From JADJXM01 sp937967285 (GTDB lineage: Bacteria; Acidobacteriota; Blastocatellia; RBC074), in the NCBI GenBank assembly GCA_050249535.1, contig JBFWQI010000026.1, positions 1 through 64,000 on the forward strand: a stretch of DNA of 64,000 nucleotides. The letters are read 5' to 3'. The notes below the pieces were generated by a model that saw nothing but the letters and a program-made list of their open reading frames with translations, did no database searches and was not told where the DNA came from. The translations under genes and the position numbers were made by a program. Shown one piece after another: positions 12,611-24,571 of the stretch (its first letter is position 1; each line of letters opens with the position of its first letter).

Positions 12611-12663
12611 CAGGCTGTTTAGCGCTGTTTTTAACGTGGAGCAAGTCGCCTTAAATCGCCACG
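12611..12663 (-). ncRNA. SAM-II-type riboswitch aptamer, copy 1 (promoter-proximal)
   Basis: Minus strand: P1 CGTGG/CCACG, loop with CGATTTAAGGCGACTTGC, then GTTAAAAA and GCGCTAAACAGCC. From memory, alphaproteobacterial SAM-II elements read CGTGG-TGATTT-(GC-rich)-CTTGC-CCACGTTAAA-GCTAAA, a close match in order and spacing. A pseudoknot AGGC:GCCT between loop and 3' tail is available. The terminator follows at once. Confidence 0.8.
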
Positions 12664-12683
12664 ATCACTGATTACGAAGCTGC

Positions 12684-12713
12684 ACATTACACTCACTTCA
12701 ACTTCATCGTCAA
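12684..12713 (-). promoter_or_regulatory. Candidate promoter for the SAM-II-controlled operon
   Basis: On the minus strand TTGACG (12713-12708), an 18-nt spacer and TAATGT (12689-12684). Start of transcription would fall near 12675, about 12 nt before the first aptamer. Bases 12714-12934 show no gene and no further structure I can name. Confidence 0.5.
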
Positions 12714-12934
12714 GCGAAAACCCGGACCGCTCTAAAAATTGTTCGTTTCCGCGTCAACCTGCTCCGGAGAGACGGCCCCTCCCCGTGCGGAAAAACAGCC
12801 GTGTTCGCGAACCCCTTGAAGTCGATGATCGTAACGCTTTATTACAACGGCAGTTCCGGCACGGGAAATTGCCGCATATTCAGACTGGTGTTATAGTTCA
12901 GTTTCCATAGTTCGAGTCGAGGAGGAAGGCCAAT

Positions 12935-13417
12935 ATGTTCTGTCCGGATTGCGGCACCGACAATTCGAGGAATCAGCGATACTGCACGAAATGCGGTTCC
13001 AATCTGATGGCGATCGATAGAGCGCGTGAGATCGTGAACGAGATGTCGTCGGGTTCAGGCGCTCCGGTACTCCCCTCGACGACCATCCTGCGCATCGTCG
13101 CACTGATCGCGACCGTCGGATTTCTTGCGACGACCGGCGGCGTCCTGGCTCTGATGTCGATCGACGAGGGGCGAGGCCCGATCCCCATCTTTTTCGCCAT
13201 CGGCGGATTCGTCAGCATGGTTCTGATCTGCCGCCACCTGCTCAACATGCTGAAGGGCGGAACGCCCGGCGAGATCAGCCGAAAGCCTGCGGCGCCATAC
13301 ACCGCGCCCCAGGCCGTCCGGGGCGGAAACACGAACAGATCCCTTCAGGAAGGATCTCCCTCCTACCAGAGCGTGATCGAAGATCCGACACGCCAGTTCG
13401 AATCCGAGAAAAGGTGA
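12935..13417 (+). CDS. Zinc-ribbon membrane protein
   Basis: 160 residues. An N-terminal zinc ribbon (MFCPDCGTDNSRNQRYCTKCG, Cys at 3, 6, 18 and 21) precedes two transmembrane helices (about 52-72 and 82-100) and a polar C-terminal tail rich in Pro, Ser and Thr. The ATG at 12935 is preceded by the strong ribosome-binding sequence GAGGAGGAAGG. Same overall plan as the convergent neighbour at 13433-13807. Function unknown; such ribbons often mediate protein contacts rather than DNA binding. Confidence 0.85.
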   Translation: MFCPDCGTDNSRNQRYCTKCGSNLMAIDRAREIVNEMSSGSGAPVLPSTTILRIVALIATVGFLATTGGVLALMSIDEGRGPIPIFFAIGGFVSMVLICRHLLNMLKGGTPGEISRKPAAPYTAPQAVRGGNTNRSLQEGSPSYQSVIEDPTRQFESEKR

Positions 13418-13432
13418 TATAAGCCGGCTGCT

Positions 13433-13807
13433 TCAGGGATGCGATGAGGCCTGACGACCATCGGTTGGGGGATCGGACGCTCTGTTGACGGCCGATTTAT
13501 CCCTTGTTCGGGAACGACGTCGCCGGTCAGCAGGTTTGTCGGGAGCAGGCTGCGCCGTGCGATATCCGGCGCCCGGGTCCCGGAACATCGCAACCAGTTC
13601 CTTCCAGTCGATCTGACGCGCCACCAGAACCGATCCGCCGATCAGAAATAGAATAATGATCAGGTTGATCAATTGCCCGCCGACTCTCTCGAGCGTTCCC
13701 CGCTTGAAGCCCCCGCCCAATTGATTGTAATCCTGCAGCGAGGCGCGGCATTGCGGACAGTAGAACTGCCAGTTGGTGATCTCTGTTTGGCATTTCGGAC
13801 ATATCAT
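13433..13807 (-). CDS. Small zinc-ribbon membrane protein
   Basis: 124 residues. An N-terminal zinc ribbon with CxxC at 3-6 and a second CxxC in FYCPQC precedes a single transmembrane helix (about 45-62, LINLIIILFLIGGSVLV). A basic, Arg- and Asp-rich disordered tail ends the protein. Start ATG 13807 places the first CxxC directly after the initiator. It is convergent with the zinc-ribbon gene at 12935-13417 (15-bp gap). No domain beyond the ribbon is recognisable. Confidence 0.75.
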   Translation of the reverse strand: MICPKCQTEITNWQFYCPQCRASLQDYNQLGGGFKRGTLERVGGQLINLIIILFLIGGSVLVARQIDWKELVAMFRDPGAGYRTAQPAPDKPADRRRRSRTRDKSAVNRASDPPTDGRQASSHP

Positions 13808-14007
13808 CTTCGTATCAGTTCTCCGGTCGGATAACCTGGTTGCAGTTTCATTCAGGGGAGAGTCCGCGGTGGGGGAGACCTCTGATACCATCACTCCGGA
13901 GATACCTTTCCCGGCATCTTCCGGCGGCCGAAAATAATCGCTTGAGTTATCGTCTTCAGTCGCGCATCATCATCTCACAACATACTCCGCAATTAAAGCG
14001 ATACCTT

Positions 14008-14448
14008 ATGAAATGTTTCTTCATGATCGAACACGCACCGAGATTCCGGGCGATCCTGCTCTGCGCGGCACTCTGCATACCGGCTGTCTCTTCATGCGGC
14101 GAAATGCGGGAGGAAGTTACCGACGATTCGGGAGTGACGGCCGAAACGCGAAATCCCCTGAGCGGCGACCCGACGGCGATAGCTTCAGGCGAGCAACTCT
14201 ACATCACCAACTGTTCAACCTGTCATGGATTGGAGGGAAAGGGAGATGGGGCGTCGGGACAGACCCTGCCCAGACTTCCGCAAGACCTGACGACCGACGA
14301 AGTGATGAGGATTTCCGACGGTCAGATATTTCTGACCCTCAAGAACGGCAGGATGCGTGACGGCCTGATGACCATGCCTCCGATCCGCAGGCTGAGCCAT
14401 CAACAGATGTGGGAGATCATCGCCTACATCCGCACGCTGAAGAGATGA
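14008..14448 (+). CDS. Lipoprotein c-type cytochrome
   Basis: 146 residues. The signal sequence ends in a lipobox-like AVSSC (Cys30), so the protein is probably membrane-anchored in the periplasm. One heme-c site C69-STC72-H73 is present, with a likely distal Met ligand in LMTMPPIRRL and the C-terminal helix QMWEIIAYIRTLKR typical of class I cytochromes. It is probably an electron carrier like the caa3- or alternative-complex-III-associated cytochromes, but no oxidase genes are nearby. Start ATG 14008 is chosen because it begins the signal peptide. Confidence 0.88.
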   Translation: MKCFFMIEHAPRFRAILLCAALCIPAVSSCGEMREEVTDDSGVTAETRNPLSGDPTAIASGEQLYITNCSTCHGLEGKGDGASGQTLPRLPQDLTTDEVMRISDGQIFLTLKNGRMRDGLMTMPPIRRLSHQQMWEIIAYIRTLKR

Positions 14449-14474
14449 TCATCCTGAGTCCCCATAAAAAAATT

Positions 14475-14508
14475 CGGAGGAATGAGCCTCTGTTCGCTCA
14501 TTCCTCCG
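14475..14508 (-). terminator. Intrinsic terminator for the minus-strand gene at 14548
   Basis: A perfect 13-bp stem (14475-14487 with 14496-14508, core CGGAGGAATGAGC) and an 8-nt loop. On the minus strand it is followed by AATTTTTTT. It may also help end the cytochrome transcript from the other side. Confidence 0.85.
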
Positions 14509-14547
14509 TCACATTCAGAGGAAACCATGCAAGGAAATAACTTGTTG

Positions 14548-14793
14548 TCAGGACATCTCGATGCCGACGGCGCGGAGCGCATCCAGCGTCACGGGCCGTG
14601 ATTCGACCAGCCTTATCTGGCCCCCGCAGAATATCGCGAGCGGACGGCCGCTGTGCCTGCCGGCCGAGAACGGATCTTTCTCCATCTCTTCTCCTGTGGT
14701 GAGCAGCCACATATCGGTCAGACTTTCGTGAATGTAGGAGTTGACCTGTTCCTGCATTCGAATGCGCTCAACCGGAATAACTCTATCGAACAT
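14548..14793 (-). CDS. Hypothetical small protein
   Basis: 81 residues from ATG 14793, which has AAGGAG six bases upstream. The frame is open to another ATG at 14877 (109 residues), whose extra N-terminus is low-complexity Lys/Glu/Ser/Asn. The product, MFDRVIPVERIRMQEQVNSY onward, is acidic to neutral with no membrane segment or recognised domain. A dedicated terminator follows it, supporting a real transcription unit. Function unknown. Confidence 0.6.
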   Translation of the reverse strand: MFDRVIPVERIRMQEQVNSYIHESLTDMWLLTTGEEMEKDPFSAGRHSGRPLAIFCGGQIRLVESRPVTLDALRAVGIEMS

Positions 14794-14877
14794 GGGATTC
14801 TCCTTCTTCGACTCGTTTACCGAGACCAGTTCTTCGGAACCATTTTTGGAATTTTCAGCTCCAGTTTTCTTGATCAT

Positions 14878-16963
<2,086 letters not shown>

Positions 16964-16967
16964 TGCG

Positions 16968-18011
<1,044 letters not shown>

Positions 18012-18013
18012 AT

Positions 18014-18838
18014 ATGAGTTTACTGGGCAGGATCGGACTGATCATCATCGTACTGTTCTTCATTGTGGCGATCTTCGCGCCGCTGATCGCGCCGTACGAT
18101 CCGGTGGCGCAGAAGCAGTTCACCGGGGATCAGCCGATCGAGGAGCGGCTCAGGCCGACGACGGAGCATCCTTTCGGTCTGGACGATCTGGGGCGTGACG
18201 TGCTCTCGAGGGTGATCTACGGCGCGCGGATCTCGATGCAGGTCGGGGTGCTGGTGGTCTTCATTTCGGCGCTGATCGGCATCGTCATCGGATCGGTCTC
18301 CGGCTACTACGGCGGCTGGGTGGACAGGTTCTTCTCGGGCTTTCTGTTCAACGTCTTCATGGCCTTTCCGAGCATTCTGCTGGCGATAGCGATGGTGGCG
18401 TTCCTCGGTCCGAGCATCAGGAATCTGATCATGGCCCTTTCCGTCATCGGCTGGGTGGGATATGCGCGGCTGATGCGCGGGCAGGTCCTGAAAGTCAGGG
18501 AATATGATTTCGTGACGGCGGCCAGAGCGGTCGGTGCGGGCGATCTGAGGATTCTCGCCCGGCACATCCTGCCGAACGCCGTCCAGCCGATCATCGTGCA
18601 GGCCAGCCTTGGCATGGCCGGCGCGGTCCTTTCCGAAGCCAGCCTGAGCTTTCTGGGTCTCGGAGTACAGCCGCCGACTCCGAGCTGGGGCGTCATGCTC
18701 AACGATGCACGCAGCTTCCTCAATGTCGCTCCGCATCTATTAATATTTCCCGGTCTGACGGTCATGCTGACGGTCATGGCGTTCAATTTCGTCGGCGACA
18801 GTCTGCGCGAGATGCTCGATCCGAAACAGAAGCGCTGA
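18014..18838 (+). CDS. Peptide/nickel-type ABC transporter permease DppC/OppC
   Basis: 274-residue inner-membrane permease. It has the N-terminal helix, the HPFGLDDLGRDVLSRVIYGARISMQVG signature of DppC-type subunits, the EAA loop VREYDFVTAARAVGAGDLRILARHILPN, and SEASLSFLGLGVQPPTPSWG. It forms the heterodimeric channel with the DppB-type protein encoded just upstream. Start ATG 18014 lies at the outer edge of the heptad repeat that separates the two genes. Confidence 0.93.
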   Translation: MSLLGRIGLIIIVLFFIVAIFAPLIAPYDPVAQKQFTGDQPIEERLRPTTEHPFGLDDLGRDVLSRVIYGARISMQVGVLVVFISALIGIVIGSVSGYYGGWVDRFFSGFLFNVFMAFPSILLAIAMVAFLGPSIRNLIMALSVIGWVGYARLMRGQVLKVREYDFVTAARAVGAGDLRILARHILPNAVQPIIVQASLGMAGAVLSEASLSFLGLGVQPPTPSWGVMLNDARSFLNVAPHLLIFPGLTVMLTVMAFNFVGDSLREMLDPKQKR

Positions 18839-18973
18839 GAGCGCAAAAACCGCTTTCCCGGTCGTTCAATATCCGGCAATATCCGGCGGCAGGCGTGGCA
18901 GGTTGACGCTGGTTAAGGCGACGGCTAAACTTTTCATTTACTCGAGGCACAAAACAACCGGGATATCTTCTAT

Positions 18974-20293
18974 ATGCGGATCAAGAATGCTCGAATTCTG
19001 CTCCTTTGCGTGATGCTGGCGCTGCCGGTCGTGCAGGCCGCCGGTCAGGCGGACAACTTCACCTCGGACAAGGCGGTGACCACTCCCTACACCGAGGTCA
19101 ACCGGGACAGCCTGCTCAACGGACTTCAGATCGTCACGCTCGAACGGCCGTCGGATCAGATGGTCAGGTGCGACATCGTGATCCGGACCGGATCGATGTT
19201 CGATCTGGTCGGCAAGACCGGTCTCGCGATGCTGACGCAGGAATCGCTGATGGCGGCCAATCCGAGGCTCCGCGAGGAGCTAGAATCGCTGCAGGCCAAA
19301 ATCGACTGGGGAGTCGACTGGGACTCCACCTGGTTCAGAATAGATGTGCCGGCGAGCGGATTCGATACCATGCTCGAGATAGTTGCGCGTCTGCTGGTGG
19401 TCGAAAACGTCCGCACCGACGCCTTCAAATCAGCGGTTCAGCGCCACCTGAGCGATCTCAACGATGTCCGGCTGCCGGATGCGACCTCAGCCGACCTGGC
19501 ATTCTTCAAGGCGGTTTACGGCGAGCATCCTTACGGTCACAACCTGCGGGGGACCCCTGCGACGATCAACAATATCAAGCAGGGAGACATCTACGAATTC
19601 ATCCGCCGCTTCTATGCGGCCAACAACGCGTCCGCGATCATCACCGGGAACATCCAGAAAGACAGGGTGATGAGGGCCTTCAAGGTATTTTTCGGCGGAT
19701 GGATGAAGGGGCAGGTAGTGCCTCCGACATTCAGGCCGCCGAGGCAGATCAGACAGGTCAACCTGGTCAGGAATGAAGTACCCGGGGCAACGACGACTGA
19801 ACTGAGGGCCGGGCTGCCGGGCGCCAGGATCGGCGATGCGGAATATCTGCCTTCAGTCGTTCTGGCGCGCATCCTGGAGGGACGAATCAACAAGGACGCC
19901 GGGAGCAATCAGGTCAGCGTCAAGTCTCTGCCGCGGATCCTGCCCGGAGTATTGATGGCCTCGGCCAGTCTGCCGCCGGTGCAGGCCTCGGAATATTCGC
20001 GTCTGATCACGGATCAGATGGCGGGCCTGGCCCAGTCGGCGGTCAGCAGCATCGAGCTTCAGGCGGCGAAGGCCGATGTCTTGAGGGAATACGAGGCCCG
20101 TGCAATGGAGGATAACCTGCGCGAGATCGAGGTCTATTCCCTGCCGCGCAACTATCCTCTGAGCGTCAAATCGAAGATCGAGTCGATAACGGCCGCGGAT
20201 CTTCAGAAACTTGCGAGAAAGATGTTCGACGCGAATGCCCTGACCGTTTTAATCAGCGGTAGGATCGAGGAGCCATCGAAGACGACCCCCTGA
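18974..20293 (+). CDS. M16-family peptidase homologue lacking the zinc-binding motif
   Basis: 439 residues with a signal peptide (1-24). The fold-defining order of an M16B subunit is present: LLNGLQIVTLERP, a GKTGLA segment, EHPYGHNLRGTPATINNI, and FYAANNASAIITGNI. However, the inverted zinc motif HxxEH that should follow GLA reads M86-L-T-Q89-E90, so the metal ligands are missing. It is therefore probably the non-catalytic partner of an M16 pair, or a chaperone-like periplasmic protein. No catalytic M16 subunit is encoded in the window. Confidence 0.85.
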   Translation: MRIKNARILLLCVMLALPVVQAAGQADNFTSDKAVTTPYTEVNRDSLLNGLQIVTLERPSDQMVRCDIVIRTGSMFDLVGKTGLAMLTQESLMAANPRLREELESLQAKIDWGVDWDSTWFRIDVPASGFDTMLEIVARLLVVENVRTDAFKSAVQRHLSDLNDVRLPDATSADLAFFKAVYGEHPYGHNLRGTPATINNIKQGDIYEFIRRFYAANNASAIITGNIQKDRVMRAFKVFFGGWMKGQVVPPTFRPPRQIRQVNLVRNEVPGATTTELRAGLPGARIGDAEYLPSVVLARILEGRINKDAGSNQVSVKSLPRILPGVLMASASLPPVQASEYSRLITDQMAGLAQSAVSSIELQAAKADVLREYEARAMEDNLREIEVYSLPRNYPLSVKSKIESITAADLQKLARKMFDANALTVLISGRIEEPSKTTP

Positions 20294-20316
20294 GATCCGG
20301 CATTCGAATTTTGATT

Positions 20317-21078
20317 ATGGGGACAGATATTGAAGTTAAAGACGCCCCGTCGAACCGGATACCCAATCCGGAATTCAACGGGGACGGAAAGCGTGAAGCG
20401 GTTCGCGCAATGTTCGCCGAGATCGCTCCGAGGTACGATCGCCTCAACCACCTCCTCTCGATCAACATCGACAAACTGTGGCGACAGTTCACGGTCGGCA
20501 AACTGATGGACCTGCTCAGCCGGTCCGACGCGATCGCGCTCGATCTGTGTTGCGGAACGGCCGATCTGACGCTCGAACTGGAGAAGCATGCGACCGTCAT
20601 CGGGTGCGATTTCTGCCACCCGATGCTGGTGATCGGCAATGAAAAGATCGCCGATCGCAAGTCCGGGAGAGCGGTCCTGACCGAAGGCGACGCTCTGCGA
20701 CTGCCTTTCGCCGACGCCAGTTTCGATGTCGTGACGATCGCATTCGGGCTGAGGAACCTTGAGAACGTCGAGACGGGGCTCGGCGAGATCCTGCGGGTGC
20801 TCAAGCCGGGCGGCCGCGCGGCCGTGCTCGAGTTTTCGCGTCCGGTTGTGCCCGTCTTCAGACAGGCCTTCGAGTTCTATTTTCATAACATCCTGCCGCG
20901 TATCGGCGCGCTGATCTCGGGTTCGAGCGGCGCCTATACCTATCTGCCCAGATCGGTCAGCAATTTCCCCGATCAGAAGCGGCTGGCTGAAATCATGCGG
21001 AGCACAGGCTTTACGAATGTCAGGTATCACAACCTGTCGGCCGGCATAGCGGCGCTGCATCTTGGTGAACGTGCATGA
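20317..21078 (+). CDS. ubiE: Demethylmenaquinone/ubiquinone methyltransferase
   Basis: 253-residue SAM-dependent C-methyltransferase of quinone synthesis. Family features are FAEIAPRYDRLNHLLSINID (UbiE signature 1), the SAM-binding LDLCCGTADLTLELE, DVVTIAFGLRNLEN, RVLKPGGRAAVLEFSRP, and the FYFHNILPRIGALISGS region. In a menaquinone organism this is menG. ATG 20317 is preferred to a TTG six bases upstream. Its stop overlaps the tldD start (ATGA), so the three genes ubiE-tldD-pmbA are translationally coupled. Confidence 0.93.
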   Translation: MGTDIEVKDAPSNRIPNPEFNGDGKREAVRAMFAEIAPRYDRLNHLLSINIDKLWRQFTVGKLMDLLSRSDAIALDLCCGTADLTLELEKHATVIGCDFCHPMLVIGNEKIADRKSGRAVLTEGDALRLPFADASFDVVTIAFGLRNLENVETGLGEILRVLKPGGRAAVLEFSRPVVPVFRQAFEFYFHNILPRIGALISGSSGAYTYLPRSVSNFPDQKRLAEIMRSTGFTNVRYHNLSAGIAALHLGERA

Positions 21079-22502
21079 TCGACCCAATCGGATTTTTCAC
21101 TGACAGATTCAATATCACTGAATCGGAGATAGAGAAGCTGCTCGGGATGGCGCTCTCGAAGGGCGGCGATTACGCCGATCTCTATTTCGAGTACACAGTG
21201 CTCAACAGTCTCGGGCTGGAAGAACAGATCGTCAAATCGGCCAACCGCGCCGTTCGCCAGGGTGTCGGAGTCCGCGTGGTATCGGGCGAACGGACCGGTT
21301 TCGCATACTGCGACGGCATCGAATTCGAAGCGATCGGCAAAGCCGCGGTGACGGCGGCGCATATCGCCGACAGCGCAGTCGCGACCGGCCCGGTCAATGT
21401 GACTCAGGGAAGAGCGGAGCATGATCTCTATCCGATCGCGGATTCGCTGCACGAATCGCCGCTCGAATGGAAGATCGAGCGTCTGCGGCGCGTCGACCGG
21501 ACGGCCCGAGGATTCGACAAGCGGATTCGCGAAGTGCAGACGAGCATCGCTGACGAATACAAGATCATCCTGATCGCCACCTCCGAGGGCGTCCTGATCG
21601 GCGACGTTCAGCCGCTGGCCAGGATGCGGGTGATGTGCATCGCGGATGACGACGGGAATCTGCAGTCCGGCGTGTCGGGCGGAGGCGGCCGGGTCGGCGC
21701 GGAGTTCTTCACCGACGGGCTGATCGATCGTTACGCATCCGAGGCCTCGCGCCAGGCCGTGGTCCAGCTCGAGGCGACAGACGCCCCCGCGGGGACGATG
21801 GAGGTGGTGCTCGGCCCGGGCTGGCCCGGCATTCTGCTTCACGAGGCTGTCGGACACGGACTCGAAGCCGATTTCAACCGTAAAGGAACGTCGGCATTCA
21901 GCGGGCTGATCGGACAGCGTGTCGCCAGCGAACTGTGCACCGTCGTCGACGAGGGGACAATCCCGAACCGGCGCGGCTCGCTCAACATCGACGACGAGGG
22001 CAATCCGACGTCCCGCACCGTGCTGATCGAAAACGGCATCCTTCGCGGATACCTGCAGGACAAGCTCAGTTCCAGACTGACGGGCGCCGGGCTGACCGGC
22101 AACGGGCGCCGCGAAAGCTATCGCCACATGCCCATGCCGCGCATGACCAATACCTACATGCTCGGCGGAGAGAGCACGCCTGAGGAGATCATCGGATCCG
22201 TCAGCCGCGGTCTTTACGCCGTACAGTTCGGCGGAGGACAGGTCGACATCACCAACGGCAAGTTCGTCTTTTCTGCCAGCGAGGCATATCTGATCGAGGA
22301 CGGCAAGGTGACGCGACCTGTCAAGGGAGCGACGCTGATCGGAAACGGCCCCGACGCGCTGACCAAAGTGACCGCCGTGGCCAACGACCTGGCGCTCGAC
22401 GAAGGCGTCGGAACCTGCGGCAAGGACGGACAATCGGTTCCGGTCGGAGTCGGAATGCCGACGATCAGAATTTCCGGGATGACGGTCGGGGGGACGAAAT
22501 GA
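21075..22502 (+). CDS. tldD: Metalloprotease TldD
   Basis: 475-residue zinc metalloprotease subunit that with TldE/PmbA degrades or processes unfolded and modified peptides (microcin B17 maturation and CcdA degradation in E. coli). The catalytic motif H256-EAVG-H260 followed by GLEADF is intact, as are GVGVRVVSGERTGFAY and the C-terminal GVGTCGKDGQSVPVGVGMPT signature. Overlaps ubiE and pmbA by 4 bp each. No peptide precursor or maturase gene is nearby, so a housekeeping role is likelier than natural-product maturation. Confidence 0.95.
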   Translation: MIDPIGFFTDRFNITESEIEKLLGMALSKGGDYADLYFEYTVLNSLGLEEQIVKSANRAVRQGVGVRVVSGERTGFAYCDGIEFEAIGKAAVTAAHIADSAVATGPVNVTQGRAEHDLYPIADSLHESPLEWKIERLRRVDRTARGFDKRIREVQTSIADEYKIILIATSEGVLIGDVQPLARMRVMCIADDDGNLQSGVSGGGGRVGAEFFTDGLIDRYASEASRQAVVQLEATDAPAGTMEVVLGPGWPGILLHEAVGHGLEADFNRKGTSAFSGLIGQRVASELCTVVDEGTIPNRRGSLNIDDEGNPTSRTVLIENGILRGYLQDKLSSRLTGAGLTGNGRRESYRHMPMPRMTNTYMLGGESTPEEIIGSVSRGLYAVQFGGGQVDITNGKFVFSASEAYLIEDGKVTRPVKGATLIGNGPDALTKVTAVANDLALDEGVGTCGKDGQSVPVGVGMPTIRISGMTVGGTK

Positions 22503-23851
22503 ACGAGAGGGTTTCCCGTGAACTGCTTGCCGGCATAGTCGACTCCGCGATCAGGCGCGGAGCCACGGATGCCGAAGCCATCGGGATCGAATCGACGGAG
22601 TTTTCGGTCGAGATCAGACTCGGCCAGATAGAAAAGCTGCAGGAAGCGGCTTCACGCGGGATCGGCCTGAGGGTCCTTCACGACGGCAGACAGGCCTCGG
22701 CCTCGACGTCCGATCTGGGTCCCGGGGCGATCGAGGACCTGGTCTCGACCGCGATCGAAATGGCCCGCCTGACATCGGTCGACGATGCGGCGCGCCTGCC
22801 GCTGCGCGACGATCTCGCCACACAGATCCCCGATCTCGAACTCTTCGATCCGGAAATAGCCGCGCTGCCGACAGATCGCAAGATCGAGATGGCGCGCAAC
22901 TGCGAGGCAGCCGCCCGCTCCTTCGACGAGCGGATCACGAACTCCGAAGGCGGCGCCTGCTCGACCGTCATCAGCCGGATGGCCCTGGTCTCGAGCGCAG
23001 GCTTCGCGGGCGAATATGAAAGCACCGTCTGCGGCCTGATAGCCGCGCCGATCGCCAGGCAGGGCGATCAGATGCAGGTCGGCTACTGGGGCGACCGGCA
23101 GAGAAAACTCTCCGGGCTCGAATCACCCGATGAGATCGGACGTGAGGCATCCCGGCGCGCCCTGCGCAAACTCGGCGCCCGCCAGGTCGCAACCACCGAA
23201 GTTCCGATCGTCTTCGAAGCCCAGGCCGCAGAGGACCTTCTCGGCGATCTCTTCGAGGCCGTCGACGGGACCTCGATCTTCCGCCGCGCGTCATTCCTGG
23301 TCGGGAAACTCGGCGAGCAGATCGCAGCCTCGGAACTGACCGTCATCGACGACGGTCTCATGAAATCCGGACCCGGTTCGCGCCCCTTCGACGGCGAGGG
23401 TCTCCCCTCACGCAGAACAGTGGTCATCGAAAACGGCGTCCTGCGCAGCTACCTGCTCAACACTTACACCGCCCACAAGCTCGGGCTCAAATCGACCGGT
23501 AATGCCTCGCGTGGTCTGACCGGAGCTCCCGCAGTCGGGCCGAGCAACTTCTTCATCGCACCCGGCATCAGAACGCCTTCCGAAATCATATCCTCGGTTG
23601 TAAACGGTTTTTACGTCACCGAGATGATCGGTTTCGGTTTCAATGCTGTAACAGGTGATTATTCCCGCGGAGCCGCCGGCTGGTGGATCGAGAACGGGAA
23701 ACTGTCATTTCCGGTCGAAGAAGTAACAATCGCTGGCAATTTTCGCGATATTCTGATGGGAATCGAAATGATCGGCAACGATCTTCGTTTCAGGGGCCGG
23801 ATTGCCGCGCCGACCATTAAAATCAACAGAATGGTGGTCAGCGGAAGCTAA
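22499..23851 (+). CDS. pmbA: TldE/PmbA, non-catalytic partner of TldD
   Basis: 450 residues. Homologous to TldD but without the HExxxH motif, as expected of TldE/PmbA, which forms the proteolytic chamber with TldD. Recognisable blocks are GIGLRVLHDGRQASASTSDLG, SEGGACSTVISRMALVSSAGF, SRRTVVIENGVLRSYLLNTY and NFFIAPG. Coupled to tldD by an ATGA overlap; expected to be made in equal amounts. Confidence 0.94.
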   Translation: MNERVSRELLAGIVDSAIRRGATDAEAIGIESTEFSVEIRLGQIEKLQEAASRGIGLRVLHDGRQASASTSDLGPGAIEDLVSTAIEMARLTSVDDAARLPLRDDLATQIPDLELFDPEIAALPTDRKIEMARNCEAAARSFDERITNSEGGACSTVISRMALVSSAGFAGEYESTVCGLIAAPIARQGDQMQVGYWGDRQRKLSGLESPDEIGREASRRALRKLGARQVATTEVPIVFEAQAAEDLLGDLFEAVDGTSIFRRASFLVGKLGEQIAASELTVIDDGLMKSGPGSRPFDGEGLPSRRTVVIENGVLRSYLLNTYTAHKLGLKSTGNASRGLTGAPAVGPSNFFIAPGIRTPSEIISSVVNGFYVTEMIGFGFNAVTGDYSRGAAGWWIENGKLSFPVEEVTIAGNFRDILMGIEMIGNDLRFRGRIAAPTIKINRMVVSGS

Positions 23852-23873
23852 TAACATTGAATGGAGGGCATTA

Positions 23874-24566
23874 ATGCCATTTAATCGAAGAAGCCTTGTT
23901 CCTTTTCGGTTTCTGACAAGCCTGATCGCAATCTTACTTCTTAATATAAGCATTTCGGACAACATTTATTCATCGGTGGCTACCGTAAAGGCCAGGCACA
24001 ATGTCTGGAACGTGCCCGGTCTGTCGCCTCAGGTATTTGAGCTGGCGCTGCGTGCGGCCGACACCGCGCAGGCGCAGCAGGTGACCGGAAGCAACATTCT
24101 GGGCATCATCGATTATTCGCTGCCCAGCACCGCTCGGCGTTTCTGGGTGCTGGATCTTGAAACGCGGCGAGTCCTTTTTCACGAGTTCGTTGCACATGGC
24201 AGAGGCAGCGGCGACACCTATGCCACATCATTCTCGAACAAAGCTCAGAGCTATAAATCGAGCCTCGGGCTGTTCATAACCGAGTCGACTTATCGAGGGA
24301 AGCATGATCTCTCGCTGCGACTTCACGGATTGGAACCGGGAATCAATGACAACGCCAGATCGAGGGCGATTGTGATTCACGGAGCGTGGTATGTGGACGA
24401 GGGAATGATCTCGAAGCAGGGACGCATGGGTCGAAGCCTGGGTTGTCCATCGGTCAAGGAATCTGTCGCCAGGCCGTTGATTGACACGCTTAAGGACGGC
24501 AACCTGATATTCGCCTATTATCCGGACGACCACTGGCTGTCCACATCGAAGTTTCTGAACAGGTAG
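23874..24566 (+). CDS. Murein L,D-transpeptidase catalytic-domain family protein (YkuD-like)
   Basis: 230 residues with an N-terminal signal/anchor (about 8-32). The catalytic region has an IVIHGAWYVDEG His and the GRSLGCPSV cysteine motif (HxG...GRSxGCP), which define the exported murein-L,D-transpeptidase-like family. Such enzymes make 3-3 peptidoglycan cross-links or attach proteins. It starts 22 bp after pmbA and may be co-transcribed. The next gene is convergent, with a 5-bp gap. Confidence 0.88.
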   Translation: MPFNRRSLVPFRFLTSLIAILLLNISISDNIYSSVATVKARHNVWNVPGLSPQVFELALRAADTAQAQQVTGSNILGIIDYSLPSTARRFWVLDLETRRVLFHEFVAHGRGSGDTYATSFSNKAQSYKSSLGLFITESTYRGKHDLSLRLHGLEPGINDNARSRAIVIHGAWYVDEGMISKQGRMGRSLGCPSVKESVARPLIDTLKDGNLIFAYYPDDHWLSTSKFLNR

Positions 24567-24571
24567 GCTGA

